Positions 1 to 10,240 of a DNA stretch of 64,000 bases are shown piece by piece. Within the stretch, counting starts at the first letter, position 1. Each line of letters begins with the position of its first letter. Origin of the DNA: Gonocerus acuteangulatus (lineage: Eukaryota; Arthropoda; Insecta; Hemiptera; Coreidae); contig OX328123.1 of the NCBI GenBank assembly GCA_946811695.1, positions 122,539,118-122,603,117 on the forward strand, in the 5' to 3' direction. A program made the translations under genes and the position numbers. Below the pieces are notes generated by a model that was given only the letters and a program-made list of their open reading frames with translations, was not told the DNA's origin and did no database searches.

Positions 1-299
1 CATAATACTGAAAAGTCATCTGTGGTAATGAATAAGGCTGTATTTTATCGATTTTTTAGCTATTTTAATGGTATCGATAATTGGTAATATTTTGTCTTCA
101 ATATTGCTAAAACTATTTTCGATTTTATTACCGTATTCCTAACTTATTTTACCTACGTCTTTACATAATAGTAATAATGAGTAATAATTTGTAGTAATAA
201 TAAGGGAATCATCTCAGTAATGGGACTAGAACATTAAATAAATAATCATGTCCTAAAGGACAAGAGCTCAAAACTTAGACCCACACTACAGCTTTCATT
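1..299. other. AT-rich stretch, nothing recognised
   Basis: Low-complexity AT-rich DNA with ATA/TAATAA-like runs. I see no coding frame, RNA gene or terminal repeat in it. Confidence 0.5.
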
Positions 300-500
300 C
301 TCAAGTGTAGTCGTTCGAGGGTCGGATTCCGGGTCCGAAACCGTCCCTAGGCTTCTTCAGGCTTTGATGGGTACCAGAAAATGGGTAAATCAAGCAACCG
401 GAGCAATGCACTGACCCTAATATTCCACCACAGTGGAAGAATATCCACTCTAGGCCCTCACAGCGTGTTTCGGGTCTGATTAACTTTTCATCCAATTTTC
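300..500 (+). mobile_element. SINE family A, degenerate copy
   Basis: The 5' part carries a box-B-like segment (GTTCGAGGGTCGGATTCC, near 313). The 3' part contains TCTAGGCCCTCACAGCG followed by GTTTCGGGTCTGATTA. The same 3' signature (TAGGCCCTCG.GGCCTGTTACGGGACTGATTTTA) recurs near 13490-13532 and 62475-62510, which defines a repeat family. The middle segment (ACC..AAA.GGGTAAATCA..C..CCGGAG) also aligns with the other two copies. The head is too eroded for a tRNA fold. Calling it a SINE is an inference from the tRNA-like heads of its relatives. Confidence 0.5.
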
Positions 501-717
501 CACACAGTTGCATAAATTAGGGATCCATAACAAGGAATGGAATCATAAATTAAATTTGGGTTTAAATCCGAGCGTTTCGAGTTATCTCTTATAAAGTATA
601 AAAATTTGAAATTCTAATAACTTCCGATATATACTGTCCTCTGTATTTTACGGTGGTTTAATACATGTAAATCATAGAAGAAGTGGGTCATTTTGATCCA
701 TATAAAAGTATTAGGGG

Positions 718-832
718 GCACCTACATTAGTCCCGACCCTATCCGATCCCATACACATCAACTGTCGGAGGAAAATCAAACACATGCATCTCAATGGAGG
801 TGCCTACATTGGTCCCGACCCGATCCGTTCCG
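718..832. repeat. Two ~31-bp direct repeats
   Basis: GGCACCTACATTAGTCCCGA (718) and GTGCCTACATTGGTCCCGA (801) are each followed by CC(C/T)ATCCG. The GC-rich units stand out from the AT-rich surroundings. Function unknown. Confidence 0.5.
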
Positions 833-1327
833 ATACGATCCGATGGCCACCTATTCTCGGCCGTTCAACCTTGTTTGTTTCTTGGACCGACGAGTATTGG
901 GCAAAATTAATCCAGAATAATGAATAAGTATGTTATTTCATTCTGAAAAATGAATAATTTTTCATTCATTATCCACCTAATTCAATGAATAACGTAACTT
1001 TTTATTTGTTTTCATTATAGAATAAAAATTATTTATTAAATGAAAAATTTTATAGAATAAAGGTTATTTATTCGAATGAAACAATTTTTTGAATGAAATT
1101 GATTTTTCTAGTAACAATATTTTTGTTTTATCGACAATGAATAAATAAGAGAATTTAAAAAATAATAAATAGTTTTCGAAACTAATAGAACAAAGCTTAA
1201 GGGCAATTTTTATCATTAGGGGTGTGTTTTTGTCGTTATTTTGGTGTATATATACCAGCATGGTTGGTATCCTTCATTAGCATCTCTCATGTTGTTTTAT
1301 ACTTAATCCAGAGTAAATTGGTGAACA

Positions 1328-1329
<2 letters not shown>

Positions 1330-1372
<43 letters not shown>
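1330..1372. repeat. (TA)n microsatellite
   Basis: About 21 uninterrupted TA units. Open frames of Ile-Tyr across it are artefacts of the repeat. Confidence 0.95.
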
Positions 1373-1377
<5 letters not shown>

Positions 1378-2292
1378 CTCAGACTAATGAGAATATTTGT
1401 TAAAAAACAAAAAAAACAAAAATGGTTTTTAATGATATCTCTTACCATCCAGTATTTTACTTGCAAGGTAATGTTTATATCATATATCTTGAAATATTCC
1501 ATCTCGCATTCCTGTCACTAACATTGGGCGAAGGAAGTTAGAGCTATGGTATTTTTGTTTTATACATATAAGGAAATCCACAACTGGAAGATGATTTTCT
1601 GGCATACTTAGTCAAACGAAATATTTTATTATCGTTTAATATTACCCTTTTGTTAATAATAATAAATATTTCCCCATAATTCATTAAAAATACAGGTCTT
1701 TTTGGGTACCATCCAAAAGGGTCTATCATCCCATTATTTTGAGTTAGTGTTAAATGTTCTGTTAGAATGACAAAAATTTAATTTCACTAAATGGCTTTTT
1801 ATATATTCTTGTTAAAATGTGTACGTAGTCTGTCTGTGTCTAATTAATTCATCAATGGACTGGTTTCCATCGAAAAGTAAGTCTCTCAAATTATAGGGTA
1901 GTTTTAAAGTTTGTCCAGAGTCTACAATCTGTCAGAATGTGCTTTATTGATAAGTGTGTATTGAAGTATCTACATCTAGGCCTATCCTGAATTCACATAA
2001 TGTTAGAGTGTGTTATTCGTGGGAGTTAAAAAATTCGCACTACTATTTCTAAAGTGACACGACTCAAAATCGGCTATTTTCAGTTACGACTATGAAAGAC
2101 ATGGCAAATATCTCGTTACCAACCATTAAATCTATCTGGACGTAGCGTCAGAGCTTGTAGACTAGCGGGCAGTTGTGCCACTCTTCCTGTCTTAATGCTA
2201 TGCCCCTTAAATAGGCAAGACTGACACATTTTCAGTTGAGTTTTTTTTTTTTTTTTAGTTGTTTCATTTAGAAATACTAGTGCGATGTGTAA

Positions 2293-2580
2293 TTACTCCT
2301 TTATTTCTTTGCTATCTTGTTGGTTATAATTGTTACCCCGAAGGGAATGTAGGCCACTCGAAGACGAGTAATCGTGGAAGATAGGAAGAGGGATTATTCC
2401 GCTCCGCTTCCATTCTTTCTCTTGATCTTCTATCCTAAGCCCCGAGCTTAAAGACTGAAGATTTCCAGTTCGAGAAGTTGAGGAGGCAGCGTCCGGGGGT
2501 TTCGGCTTGAGATCCTTAGATTTCTTTATGTATTGCTTCAATAAGTTAAAACTAAGTGGGCTTTTATATATTATATACAT
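2293..2580 (-). CDS. Possible exon or small ORF, unknown product
   Basis: A 95-codon minus-strand frame in a segment of clearly higher GC than its flanks. The translation is Ser/Pro/Lys-rich and hydrophilic (SKDLKPKPPDAASSTSRTGN near the middle). It has no transmembrane segment, zinc-finger pattern or transposase motif I recognise. It could be a terminal exon of a host gene, a fragment of an unrecognised element, or chance. The ATG lies in an AT-rich stretch, so the true 5' border may be a splice acceptor instead. There is no homology evidence. Confidence 0.22.
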   Translation of the reverse strand: MYIIYKSPLSFNLLKQYIKKSKDLKPKPPDAASSTSRTGNLQSLSSGLRIEDQEKEWKRSGIIPLPIFHDYSSSSGLHSLRGNNYNQQDSKEIKE

Positions 2581-2636
2581 TTATTTATATATTAGTTTTC
2601 ACGCATAATTACCCTACAACGCCAACACTCGTCAAA

Positions 2637-2868
2637 ATGACGGACACCTCTGTGATTTACAGTCGCCCCTCCCCTCCCCGTCTACTATTCTCCACCAACG
2701 CCCAGCTATGCTACCCGTGTTCAATATATGACGAGTCACCGAAAGAATTACATCGCTCGTACCAGCCGTTCGGAAATCACGTGAAATCATGTCAAAGAAA
2801 GTACTTGGAAATTACGATTGTTTGGATATTGAGACTTATCTACGTGCACGCCTGTTTGACTAAGTTTG
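2637..2868 (+). CDS. Possible first exon with 5' splice donor
   Basis: An ATG in reasonable context (TCAAAATGACGG, ATG at 2637) opens a frame through a GC-richer island, about 2620-2830. Near 2868 the frame meets AAGTTTG|GTAAGA, a good match to a metazoan splice donor. The 77 residues up to the donor are Pro/Ser/Cys-containing and match no family I know. It lies about 60 bp from the oppositely oriented ORF at 2293-2580, so the two could share a bidirectional promoter. No partner exon was identified. This is a speculative exon call based on composition and one donor-like site. Confidence 0.2.
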
Positions 2869-3871
2869 GTAAGATCATTTATTATTTTTTACGTTGTATG
2901 TGATTTTGTTTTTAATATTTTTATGTCAGACATGAAAATCTCTGCAAATACTACGTTTTGGAATTTTATATAATTTTCATCACCCCCCTCTAAGTCGTGA
3001 AACTAATTAATAATTTTATATTAATCAATTTTGAAGAATATATAATATGAAAGAATACCTTATATTAACAAATATCTCATAATATGTATTTAAAAAAAAA
3101 AAAAAATATGTCTGAATGTCAAATAGTTGGTAGAATGGGGCAGGCCGAGGAAGGTTGGCGTTTCAAGGTTAAAAACGATTTTCCTCTCACAGATTTTGTC
3201 CAAAAAAAAAACAATGTCTTTTTTTACCTAATTTCATTAAAATCGGAGCAGCTACAGTCCAATCATAAGACTATAAATATATATATATATATATCATTCA
3301 TCACCTCTACTGATTCTTGATGAAAACTCTATTCAAAACATCTCTTTCTATTATTATTAGAAATTTAATTAGTTTTTTTTTAATATTATTTGTTTTAACG
3401 GCGCATCGACAAATTTGGGCCATTAGCGCCGAAATATAATTAGTATTTTTAGATACCTAATACATTCACATTTATGAAGGAATATTTTCAAAAGTCCCTC
3501 TCCCAGGAGACGATGGTCCGTTCACGAGATATTGTCGAAGAATTTGTGAATATAAGTTTCCTAAAAATATCTTCATCACATATAGTGGTTCTCTTTTAAA
3601 TAATTAAGCATGGAGGAGATTAGTTTATTCATAAGGTACAAAGGATTCAAGAGCTATAGAATAGGAAAGCAAAGCTCTTCAAGCGGACAGGTGAAAACAG
3701 TTCGGTGAAACCTGCTAATTATTCAAGAATCTCGTGCCTGGCTTGGTTATTAGATTTGCGGCTTTGTGTTCTATGTTCATCTAATACCATCCTCTATTCT
3801 CTCCGTCAAAGTATGAGGGAATGCTACAGTCCTGTAATAATATTGCCTCAGCGATTCAAATTATGCTATTA
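2869..3871. other. Unexplained AT-rich region
   Basis: No recognisable gene. It contains a 15-A run near 3090 and a short TA tract at 3277-3293. The phrase TCGTGCCTGGCTTGGTTA at 3732 also occurs near 62384 inside a SINE-A copy, so a SINE scrap may be present. Confidence 0.4.
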
Positions 3872-4053
3872 GGGGAGACTGTTGTACCTTGGATCAAAAT
3901 TTACTTTTATTTATTTTAAAAGCCATTTTCCAAAATATTCCAACAGAAAAACTCCCTCCTGATGACACAATTATTCCTATACAATATGTATTTTTTGAGA
4001 ATTTGAATATTAACCGGTTGTAAAGAAAAAAATATATTTATCTTTTATTTAAA

Positions 4054-4094
4054 CGTGATCAATGGTACAAGACCATAATGTACCATTGATCACG
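4054..4094. repeat. Perfect 15-bp inverted repeat in TigA subterminal region
   Basis: CGTGATCAATGGTAC (4054-4068) and its exact reverse complement GTACCATTGATCACG (4080-4094) are separated by 11 bp. It contains the same GTACC core as the TIR. The related TigB copies carry a comparable subterminal palindrome, which suggests a transposase-binding site (inference). Confidence 0.75.
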
Positions 4095-4230
4095 CCCTAG
4101 TGTACCTTGGATCGTCAACGTCAAGTACCTATAAGGAAGATAATATGTGTTAATAACAACGTTTTATATAGAAATTTGTATTTTATTGTTTCATTAAGAT
4201 TGTATTAAAGTTTAGCCTAATTTTAATTTA

Positions 4231-4231
<1 letters not shown>

Positions 4232-4277
<46 letters not shown>
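4232..4277 (+). repeat. 46-nt poly(A) at the LINE 5' junction
   Basis: An uninterrupted A-run follows the left target duplication. Poly(A) is expected at a LINE 3' end, not here. It may be pre-existing target sequence, microsatellite growth, or A residues added when the 5' junction was resolved. Confidence 0.9.
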
Positions 4278-4280
<3 letters not shown>

Positions 4281-4479
4281 GACCTTTTAATGAAAGTACG
4301 TGTTAAAAATCTTACTCTCATTTCAAAAGCATTTTGACTGGAACCATGGCGAATTTCTGACCCAAACATTAGCAGGAAGACTTACTTTTATTGCTTCATC
4401 AGCAAGGAAGAGTGGCGAAGCCCTAGAAAACCGAAAAATAAATCATTGAAGAATTAAGAGTAACCTGAATTATCGTATT

Positions 4480-5757
4480 ATGAACTCGCCACATAGCGGT
4501 AACGATCTTCCAAGTTCTAACAGTAAAGAGTCACTAAAACCTCACAAAGATAACCTAGATGTTACGAAAATTAGGTTAAATGACAATTCATATGTAAATA
4601 ATAATAACTCTTTGAAATATTTGGTAGTTCGAATGTCAGACCAAGGGACTGACTTTAATACTGTAAACCCGTTTGCTATCCACAAATGGCTAAGCCAAGT
4701 ATCTAAAGACATTAAAGTTAAAATATTGAGAAAAGAAGGAACGCTATTATTAGACTGCGAAAACATAACTGTTCGGCAAAAATTATTAAAATTACATAAT
4801 TTCTTCAATTCCAAAATATGTGTGGAACCTCACAGATACTTGAATAAAACGAAAGGGGTTTTTTACTGTCGAGAGATAAGCAACGTCCCTAATGACGTAA
4901 TCTTGGGTGAATTACGGGATCAAAATATTTCCGAAATAAGACGAATCATCCCAAGAAGAAACCCGAAAAATACATCGTTATTCGTTGCAACATTCGACCA
5001 GCCAAGCTTACCCGATCGTATTCACGTAGGATACCTCAGCGTCCGAGTTGAACCATATATCCCACAACCTCTCAGGTGCAGGAAATGCCAGGGACTCAAA
5101 CACGTTGCTGCTTCCTGCAAGAAATCTCCCACTTGCGGGAAATGTGCACTCGACGAGCATGATGGACCATGTACCCAAACCAAATGCTGTCTTTGTGGTT
5201 CTGAACATTATTCCTGGGACAAATCTTGCCCTGTATACGCCAAAGAAGCAGAAATAATAAGGATAATGACAATAAACAAACTTTCCTATCAAGAAGCAAA
5301 GAGGGAAGTATTATCTTCGGAAGTAACTTCTTACGCTAAGAGAATCCAAAAGCGAAATGCAGACGAAAACAGCTTAGAATCACTCAAATCTTTGATTCTA
5401 ATACTCACGAAGAAATTGGAAGTACTGGAGCAAGCTATTTTGAAGCTGCCAAGAAATGATGGTAATGTTCTTCCGGTATGTAATCAAAGCTTGAATGATG
5501 ACAAAGTCGAAAAGGAATCTCGGCAAAAAGGAAAAGAAGTTACGCTTCAAGAAAAGAAGAAGGGAATGGCTGAAAATCCCCCGAGCAAGAAGAGCAACTA
5601 CAAATCCAGAAAATCTGGGAAAATTACTGATGAAGCGAGCAGCCCTAATATAGAAAATTATGAAGAAACAAATACCTCCACAACAGCAAGGTTGAAAGGC
5701 AACGACGCAAACGGAAACAATGAGAAAACCTTTTTAAAAAAGAAGTCTATGAGGTAA
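4480..5757 (+). CDS. LINE ORF1, gag-like RNA-binding protein
   Basis: A 425-residue product predicted to bind element RNA and form the ribonucleoprotein used in target-primed reverse transcription. Three zinc knuckles lie at about residues 200-250: CRKCQGLKHVAASC (CX2CX4HX4C), CGKCALDEHDGPC (CX2CX4HX3C) and CCLCGSEHYSWDKSC, the usual triple array of I/Jockey-group ORF1 proteins. The region before the knuckles (about 45-190) fits the RRM-like domain of the family, by position only. A Leu-rich stretch near 305-325 (SLILILTKKLEVLEQAI) could form a short coiled coil. The C-terminus is Lys/Asn/Ser-rich and probably disordered. The frame ends in TAA at 5755-5757, 183 bp before ORF2. The ATG at 4480 is the first in frame after the 5' UTR. 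Confidence 0.85.
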   Translation: MNSPHSGNDLPSSNSKESLKPHKDNLDVTKIRLNDNSYVNNNNSLKYLVVRMSDQGTDFNTVNPFAIHKWLSQVSKDIKVKILRKEGTLLLDCENITVRQKLLKLHNFFNSKICVEPHRYLNKTKGVFYCREISNVPNDVILGELRDQNISEIRRIIPRRNPKNTSLFVATFDQPSLPDRIHVGYLSVRVEPYIPQPLRCRKCQGLKHVAASCKKSPTCGKCALDEHDGPCTQTKCCLCGSEHYSWDKSCPVYAKEAEIIRIMTINKLSYQEAKREVLSSEVTSYAKRIQKRNADENSLESLKSLILILTKKLEVLEQAILKLPRNDGNVLPVCNQSLNDDKVEKESRQKGKEVTLQEKKKGMAENPPSKKSNYKSRKSGKITDEASSPNIENYEETNTSTTARLKGNDANGNNEKTFLKKKSMR

Positions 5758-5940
5758 AATGCAGTTAATAATGATTACAAAATGTTTTGAAACTGCAATT
5801 TATCTCATACTTAATAACCTAAAAGCTTCATTGTTTCTGTTTGTGTATTGCATTTATTTTTGCCCGCGTATTATCTATAGTTTCCCTACATTTTTTATTT
5901 ATTTCCTTATAATTTCTCTTGATATGTTTTTCACATCAGT

Positions 5941-8900
5941 ATGGCATCTATAATCCAGTGGAATATAAACGGCCTTCAAAGACACATTGGAGACCTGAAA
6001 CTCCTACTCCAAGAAAACATAAACACTGTCATTGTAGCACTTCAAGAAACACACCTAAAACATGATAGAGACGTCAGCATTCATGGATACTCCATGTACA
6101 GATATGATTACATCTTGGGGCATAAAGCTTCTGGCGGAGTTGGTATCTTGGTAGCTGATAGTACATATAGTGAACAAATAAGGTTATACACAGCTATCCA
6201 AGCAGTGGCGGTCTCAGTTCGCCTACCTTTCCGTGTCACTGTATGTTCTGTATATCTTCCACCAGGAGAACAGATTGACGTACAAGAACTGAACGACTTA
6301 CTGACACAACTCCCCAGTCCGGTGCTTTTCCTTAGCGATGTAAATGCACAGAGCTCTATCTGGGGATCACTGACGACAAATAACAGAGGAAGACTAATTC
6401 AAAATTTACTTGACAAATTCGACTTACTCACTCTAAATACAAACAAACCGACACATCTGTGCTCTCGAACAGGAACACTATCACACATAGACATATCTGC
6501 TTGCTCAGCTCGCATTCATACTCGCTTCTCGTGGGAAGTCTGCGAAGACAGTCACGGTAGCGACCATTTTCCTATTAAAATTAAACTAAATTCATATATA
6601 TCACGTTTCGAATCTATATCAAAATTTAACACACGTAAAGCCAATTGGGACAAGTATCAAAATTACATTGAGAGCAAATTAACTTTTTCAAATGAACCTT
6701 CATTTGAAGAGTTTAACAATATAATTATTGAAGCAGCTGAGCAAAGTATACCTAAAACCTCGCACAGTTACAGAAAACTACCAGTACCCTGGTGGAATGA
6801 TGAGTGCAGAACAGCAGTAAAAGATCGAAAGAAAGCTCTTCGTCTCTTCTGCAGGAATCCGTCCGAAAATTATCTCATTGACTATAAACGGAAGAAAGCT
6901 AAGGCCCAGTGGGTAATTAAAACTAGTAAAAAGAAATGTTGGATGGACTTCCTAACTACCATAAACAGAAACACATCTTCAAAAGACATTTGGCAAAAAA
7001 TCAACCAAATACAACATAAAAAGTACAGACCACCGATAACAGGACTAGTACACAACAACACTGTCTTGACTGACCCATACATTATGAGCAATATACTAGG
7101 AAACCATTTCAGAGAAATATCCAGCTCCATGCACTACTCGGACGACTTTATTGACCATAAAACATATGTCGAACGGACTCCAATACCTATACTAACTAAC
7201 TTCGACCACCCTTTAAATGACCCTTTTACAATGCAAGAATTAGACTTGACACTTTCTAACACCAGAAACACTACACCAGGGCCTGACAACATTTCTTATG
7301 AAATGATAAAAAAATTACCGAAATCCGGCCTAGTAGTTCTTCTAAAACTGTATAATGAGGTATTTAAGTCTGGTACCTATCCTCACGCCTGGAACGATTC
7401 TGTAGTCATTCCTGTTCTTAAACCTGGAAAAGACAAGCGAACTCCTTCAAGTTTCAGGCCGATTTCTTTGACCAGTTGCCTATCCAAAGTCATGGAGAGG
7501 ATGGTAAACAAAAGAATTGTATGGTATCTTGAAAAAGAAAGTTACCTGTCACAGTTTCAGTGTGGCTTCAGGCCCAACCATAGCACACTACATCACATAG
7601 CTCGCCTGGAGAATGACATCCTAAATGGATTTTTAATGAAACAATCAACTGTAGTTCTTGCCCTAGATCTGGAGAAAGCATACGATCGTCTCTGGACAAG
7701 GTTAATTTTAGAACAGATGAACGACTGGGGTATGCAGGGAAGTATTTTACGGTATACTTCTCAATACTTGTGTAATCGACGTTCCAGGGTAAGGATAGGC
7801 TCAGTATATTCTGATGACTTTCTCCAGGAAAATGGAGTGCCTCAAGGTGGTGTTCTGAGTACCACACTCTTCAATATAGCTATTAATTCCGTTGGACGCT
7901 TTATTCCGCAAGGAGTATCATACTGTCAATATGCTGACGATCTATTATTGTATGTCACATCATCCAATTACCATACTGCATTAGAAACGATTCAGGACAC
8001 AATACACTCTCTAGAATACTGGTGTACTAGGACTGGATTCAAATTTTCAGACGATAAATCCAAGTACATCATATTCACAAAAAAACATAACATACAAAAT
8101 TCGAATTTAACTTTAAACAATACTCAAATAACACAAACACGAACACTAACATTTCTTGGAGTAACATTCGATCAACGCTTAACTTGGGTACCCCATATAC
8201 AAGGACTCCTCAATAAATGCAACAAATCGCTAAATTTATTGAGGATTCTTAGTAACACTAAGTGGGGAGCTGACAAATGTACCATGCTTAGATTTTATCG
8301 AGCCTTTACCAGGTCGCTACTGGATTATGGTTCTATAGTATATTCATCTGCCAGTTCAAGTACTCTGAAAGCGTTAGATACAGTGCATAATACGGGAATC
8401 CGGATCGCCTTAGGAGCATTTAGATCCAGTCCCGTAAACAGCCTTTATGCAGAATCAGGAGAGCTTCCACTGGATAATAGACGTCAGATGATTTGTCTAA
8501 AATTTGTTACAAAATCAAAATCATTAAAGTCACAGTGTGTAAATTCATTTTTATTCAACCCATATGTAGACATATACACACAGACAGGAGCAAAGCAAAA
8601 GCCGCTCATGGTACGCTGTATGATTGATAGAGAAAATGGACATGTTCTTACACAACCGACGTACACGCAAAGACATCTCTCAATTCCTCCCTGGAGAGTA
8701 AATAACTTAAAAATTGACTTGACTCTGACAAAATTTAAAAAGACTAGTACACTCTCTAAATACTTTTACCAGACTACGTACAAACATTTAACGCAGACAA
8801 ACACAGATACCCTTTACCTATTCACTGATGAATCTAAGATGAATGATGGCGTCGGTGCAGCTGCTATTATAAATCAAGAAAAACATCTCGTCACGTTACC

Positions 8901-9603
8901 GAAAAGCACAAGCATCTACACCGCTGAGCTGCATGGTATTCTCTTAGGTCTATCTAACGTACAAACTACAACACAGAACATAACAGTTTGCTCGGACTCA
9001 TTAAGTTGTTTACTCTCCTTACACATTTACAACACTAATCCTATCATCATACAAATTTTAGAACACATAATCAGACTTCAGACACACAACATACTGGTAA
9101 CAATGTTGTGGGTACCAGGACATGAAAATATTGGACAATCAACAACGGCGGACGAACAAGCAAAACAAGCAAGCGGAAGAGAATCATTTGACTTGAACCT
9201 ACTTACGACTGAAGACTTACACTTACAAATTACTGAAAATATCCGTCTTGAATGGCAAGCCTCATGGTACAGCACAAGAGATAACCTCCTAAGGGAGATA
9301 AAAAGCAGTACTCATGAATGGCAAGCTAGTACACAGCTATCAAGACGTGATGAAGTAGTAATTACAAGACTGAGAATTGGACACACTCATTTAACACATT
9401 CCCATCTCATGACAAGGCAAGACAGTCCAATATGTCAGACATGCAACAGACAACTAACAGTTAAACACTTACTTACAGAATGCAGAACACGAGACTATTT
9501 AACGATTCCACATGACATGTCCGAACTATTTTCTGAAAAAAGCCCACACATTGTTACCATTCTACAACACTTACATAAAATGAAACTGTACGACAAAATA
9601 TGA
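5941..9603 (+). CDS. LINE ORF2: APE endonuclease, reverse transcriptase, RNase H
   Basis: A 1220-residue polyprotein that nicks target DNA and copies element RNA. The apurinic-type endonuclease is N-terminal: QWNINGL (6-12), catalytic Glu36 in QETHLK, LFLSDVNAQ, and SDHFPI near 207. The reverse transcriptase follows: SFRPISLTSCLSKVMERM, motif A ALDLEKAYDRLW, motif B ENGVPQGGVLSTTLFN, and catalytic YADD at 664-667. An RNase H domain has its acidic residues in place: D963 (FTDESK), E996 (YTAELHG), D1019 (CSDSLS), and D1071 after the PGHEN motif (H1061). A C-terminal CX2CX8HX4C-like knuckle (CQTCNRQLTVKHLLTEC) is present. There are no stops or frameshifts, and length and domain order are normal for the I group. 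Everything needed for catalysis appears intact. Confidence 0.92.
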   Translation: MASIIQWNINGLQRHIGDLKLLLQENINTVIVALQETHLKHDRDVSIHGYSMYRYDYILGHKASGGVGILVADSTYSEQIRLYTAIQAVAVSVRLPFRVTVCSVYLPPGEQIDVQELNDLLTQLPSPVLFLSDVNAQSSIWGSLTTNNRGRLIQNLLDKFDLLTLNTNKPTHLCSRTGTLSHIDISACSARIHTRFSWEVCEDSHGSDHFPIKIKLNSYISRFESISKFNTRKANWDKYQNYIESKLTFSNEPSFEEFNNIIIEAAEQSIPKTSHSYRKLPVPWWNDECRTAVKDRKKALRLFCRNPSENYLIDYKRKKAKAQWVIKTSKKKCWMDFLTTINRNTSSKDIWQKINQIQHKKYRPPITGLVHNNTVLTDPYIMSNILGNHFREISSSMHYSDDFIDHKTYVERTPIPILTNFDHPLNDPFTMQELDLTLSNTRNTTPGPDNISYEMIKKLPKSGLVVLLKLYNEVFKSGTYPHAWNDSVVIPVLKPGKDKRTPSSFRPISLTSCLSKVMERMVNKRIVWYLEKESYLSQFQCGFRPNHSTLHHIARLENDILNGFLMKQSTVVLALDLEKAYDRLWTRLILEQMNDWGMQGSILRYTSQYLCNRRSRVRIGSVYSDDFLQENGVPQGGVLSTTLFNIAINSVGRFIPQGVSYCQYADDLLLYVTSSNYHTALETIQDTIHSLEYWCTRTGFKFSDDKSKYIIFTKKHNIQNSNLTLNNTQITQTRTLTFLGVTFDQRLTWVPHIQGLLNKCNKSLNLLRILSNTKWGADKCTMLRFYRAFTRSLLDYGSIVYSSASSSTLKALDTVHNTGIRIALGAFRSSPVNSLYAESGELPLDNRRQMICLKFVTKSKSLKSQCVNSFLFNPYVDIYTQTGAKQKPLMVRCMIDRENGHVLTQPTYTQRHLSIPPWRVNNLKIDLTLTKFKKTSTLSKYFYQTTYKHLTQTNTDTLYLFTDESKMNDGVGAAAIINQEKHLVTLPKSTSIYTAELHGILLGLSNVQTTTQNITVCSDSLSCLLSLHIYNTNPIIIQILEHIIRLQTHNILVTMLWVPGHENIGQSTTADEQAKQASGRESFDLNLLTTEDLHLQITENIRLEWQASWYSTRDNLLREIKSSTHEWQASTQLSRRDEVVITRLRIGHTHLTHSHLMTRQDSPICQTCNRQLTVKHLLTECRTRDYLTIPHDMSELFSEKSPHIVTILQHLHKMKLYDKI

Positions 9604-10128
9604 CTCAACAGAACGTATGTATGGTTTAATGAAGCGATTGTAAATAAATGTTTTTGTATGTTTGAGTGTATGTGTGTGTGTGTGTGTGTGTATGCGTGCA
9701 TAAGAGCGGCTTCTGTATACAATGTCCTTACATTAAATCCCTCAAGACATAGAATAATGATTTTTATATTGTAACAAACTATCAGACACTCTATTATTTA
9801 TTTTTTCCTACAATATTTCGGTTATTGTTTTGTTTGAAGTTTTTATTTATTTATTTTTATTTTTTTTTTTTTTTCTTTATCCCTCTTTTTTTTTTCTAAT
9901 GATTTTCTATGCTTTGTCTCTTTGTGTTTATACTTTATAAATTTAAAAATTTTTTTTTTTTTTTTTTTTTTTTTTACCTATTTGCTTAATTTTATTGGAT
10001 TAATTTTCACGCAGTATGCGAGCATATCACCTTGCTGTTGTGGTGCTCCGTAACAAATAAACATTTCATGGAGCCAATCGCCTACGTTACGTAGCTCCTT
10101 AAAAGAATAAATAAATAAATAAATAAAT
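9604..10128 (+). other. LINE 3' UTR with (TG)n, T-rich tracts and (AAAT)n tail
   Basis: Follows the ORF2 stop. It contains (TG)n at about 9668-9692, T-runs at about 9850-9980, a GC-richer block near 10010-10095 and terminal AAAT repeats. The simple-repeat tail instead of poly(A) is typical of I-like elements. (TG)n could be mistaken for an independent microsatellite but lies within the element. Confidence 0.75.
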
Positions 10129-10240
10129 AATTTACAAACATATGCAAATTAGTTACAATATGAATCATAAAACTAGTAATTAGAAAAATTAGGTATGTAA
10201 AAGACTCAAAATTAGTTAACGTTGTAGCTAGAAAAGTCTA

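Larger units (their letters stand above)
501..2292. other. Unexplained AT-rich region
   Basis: No supported gene. It holds a ~31-bp direct repeat (718-748 and 801-832), a (TA)n tract, and scattered AATGAATAA-like short repeats at 920-1160. Short open frames here lack codon structure or any recognisable motif. Confidence 0.5.
4225..10138 (+). mobile_element. Full-length I-group LINE (non-LTR retrotransposon)
   Basis: A two-ORF element (gag-like ORF1, APE-RT-RNase H ORF2) ends in an (AAAT)n tail at about 10104-10128. It is flanked by a perfect 10-bp target site duplication AATTTACAAA (4225-4234 and 10129-10138). Both reading frames are uninterrupted, so the insertion looks recent and the element may be autonomous. 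It landed inside the decayed TigA transposon in opposite coding orientation. RNase H plus the zinc-knuckle ORF1 plus a simple-repeat tail fit the I group (I/Nimb-like). I cannot fix the clade without a tree. An odd 46-nt A-run sits between the left duplication and the 5' UTR. Confidence 0.88.

Noticed and set aside
1222..1521. Open frames with Ile-Tyr repeats
   Set aside because: Translation of (TA)n microsatellite. The same holds for similar frames at 12409, 13917, 16119, 21948, 28400, 30984, 36037 and others.
5759..5953. Third small ORF between LINE ORF1 and ORF2
   Set aside because: Hydrophobic AT-driven frame in the intergenic spacer overlapping the ORF2 start. No family precedent in I-group LINEs.
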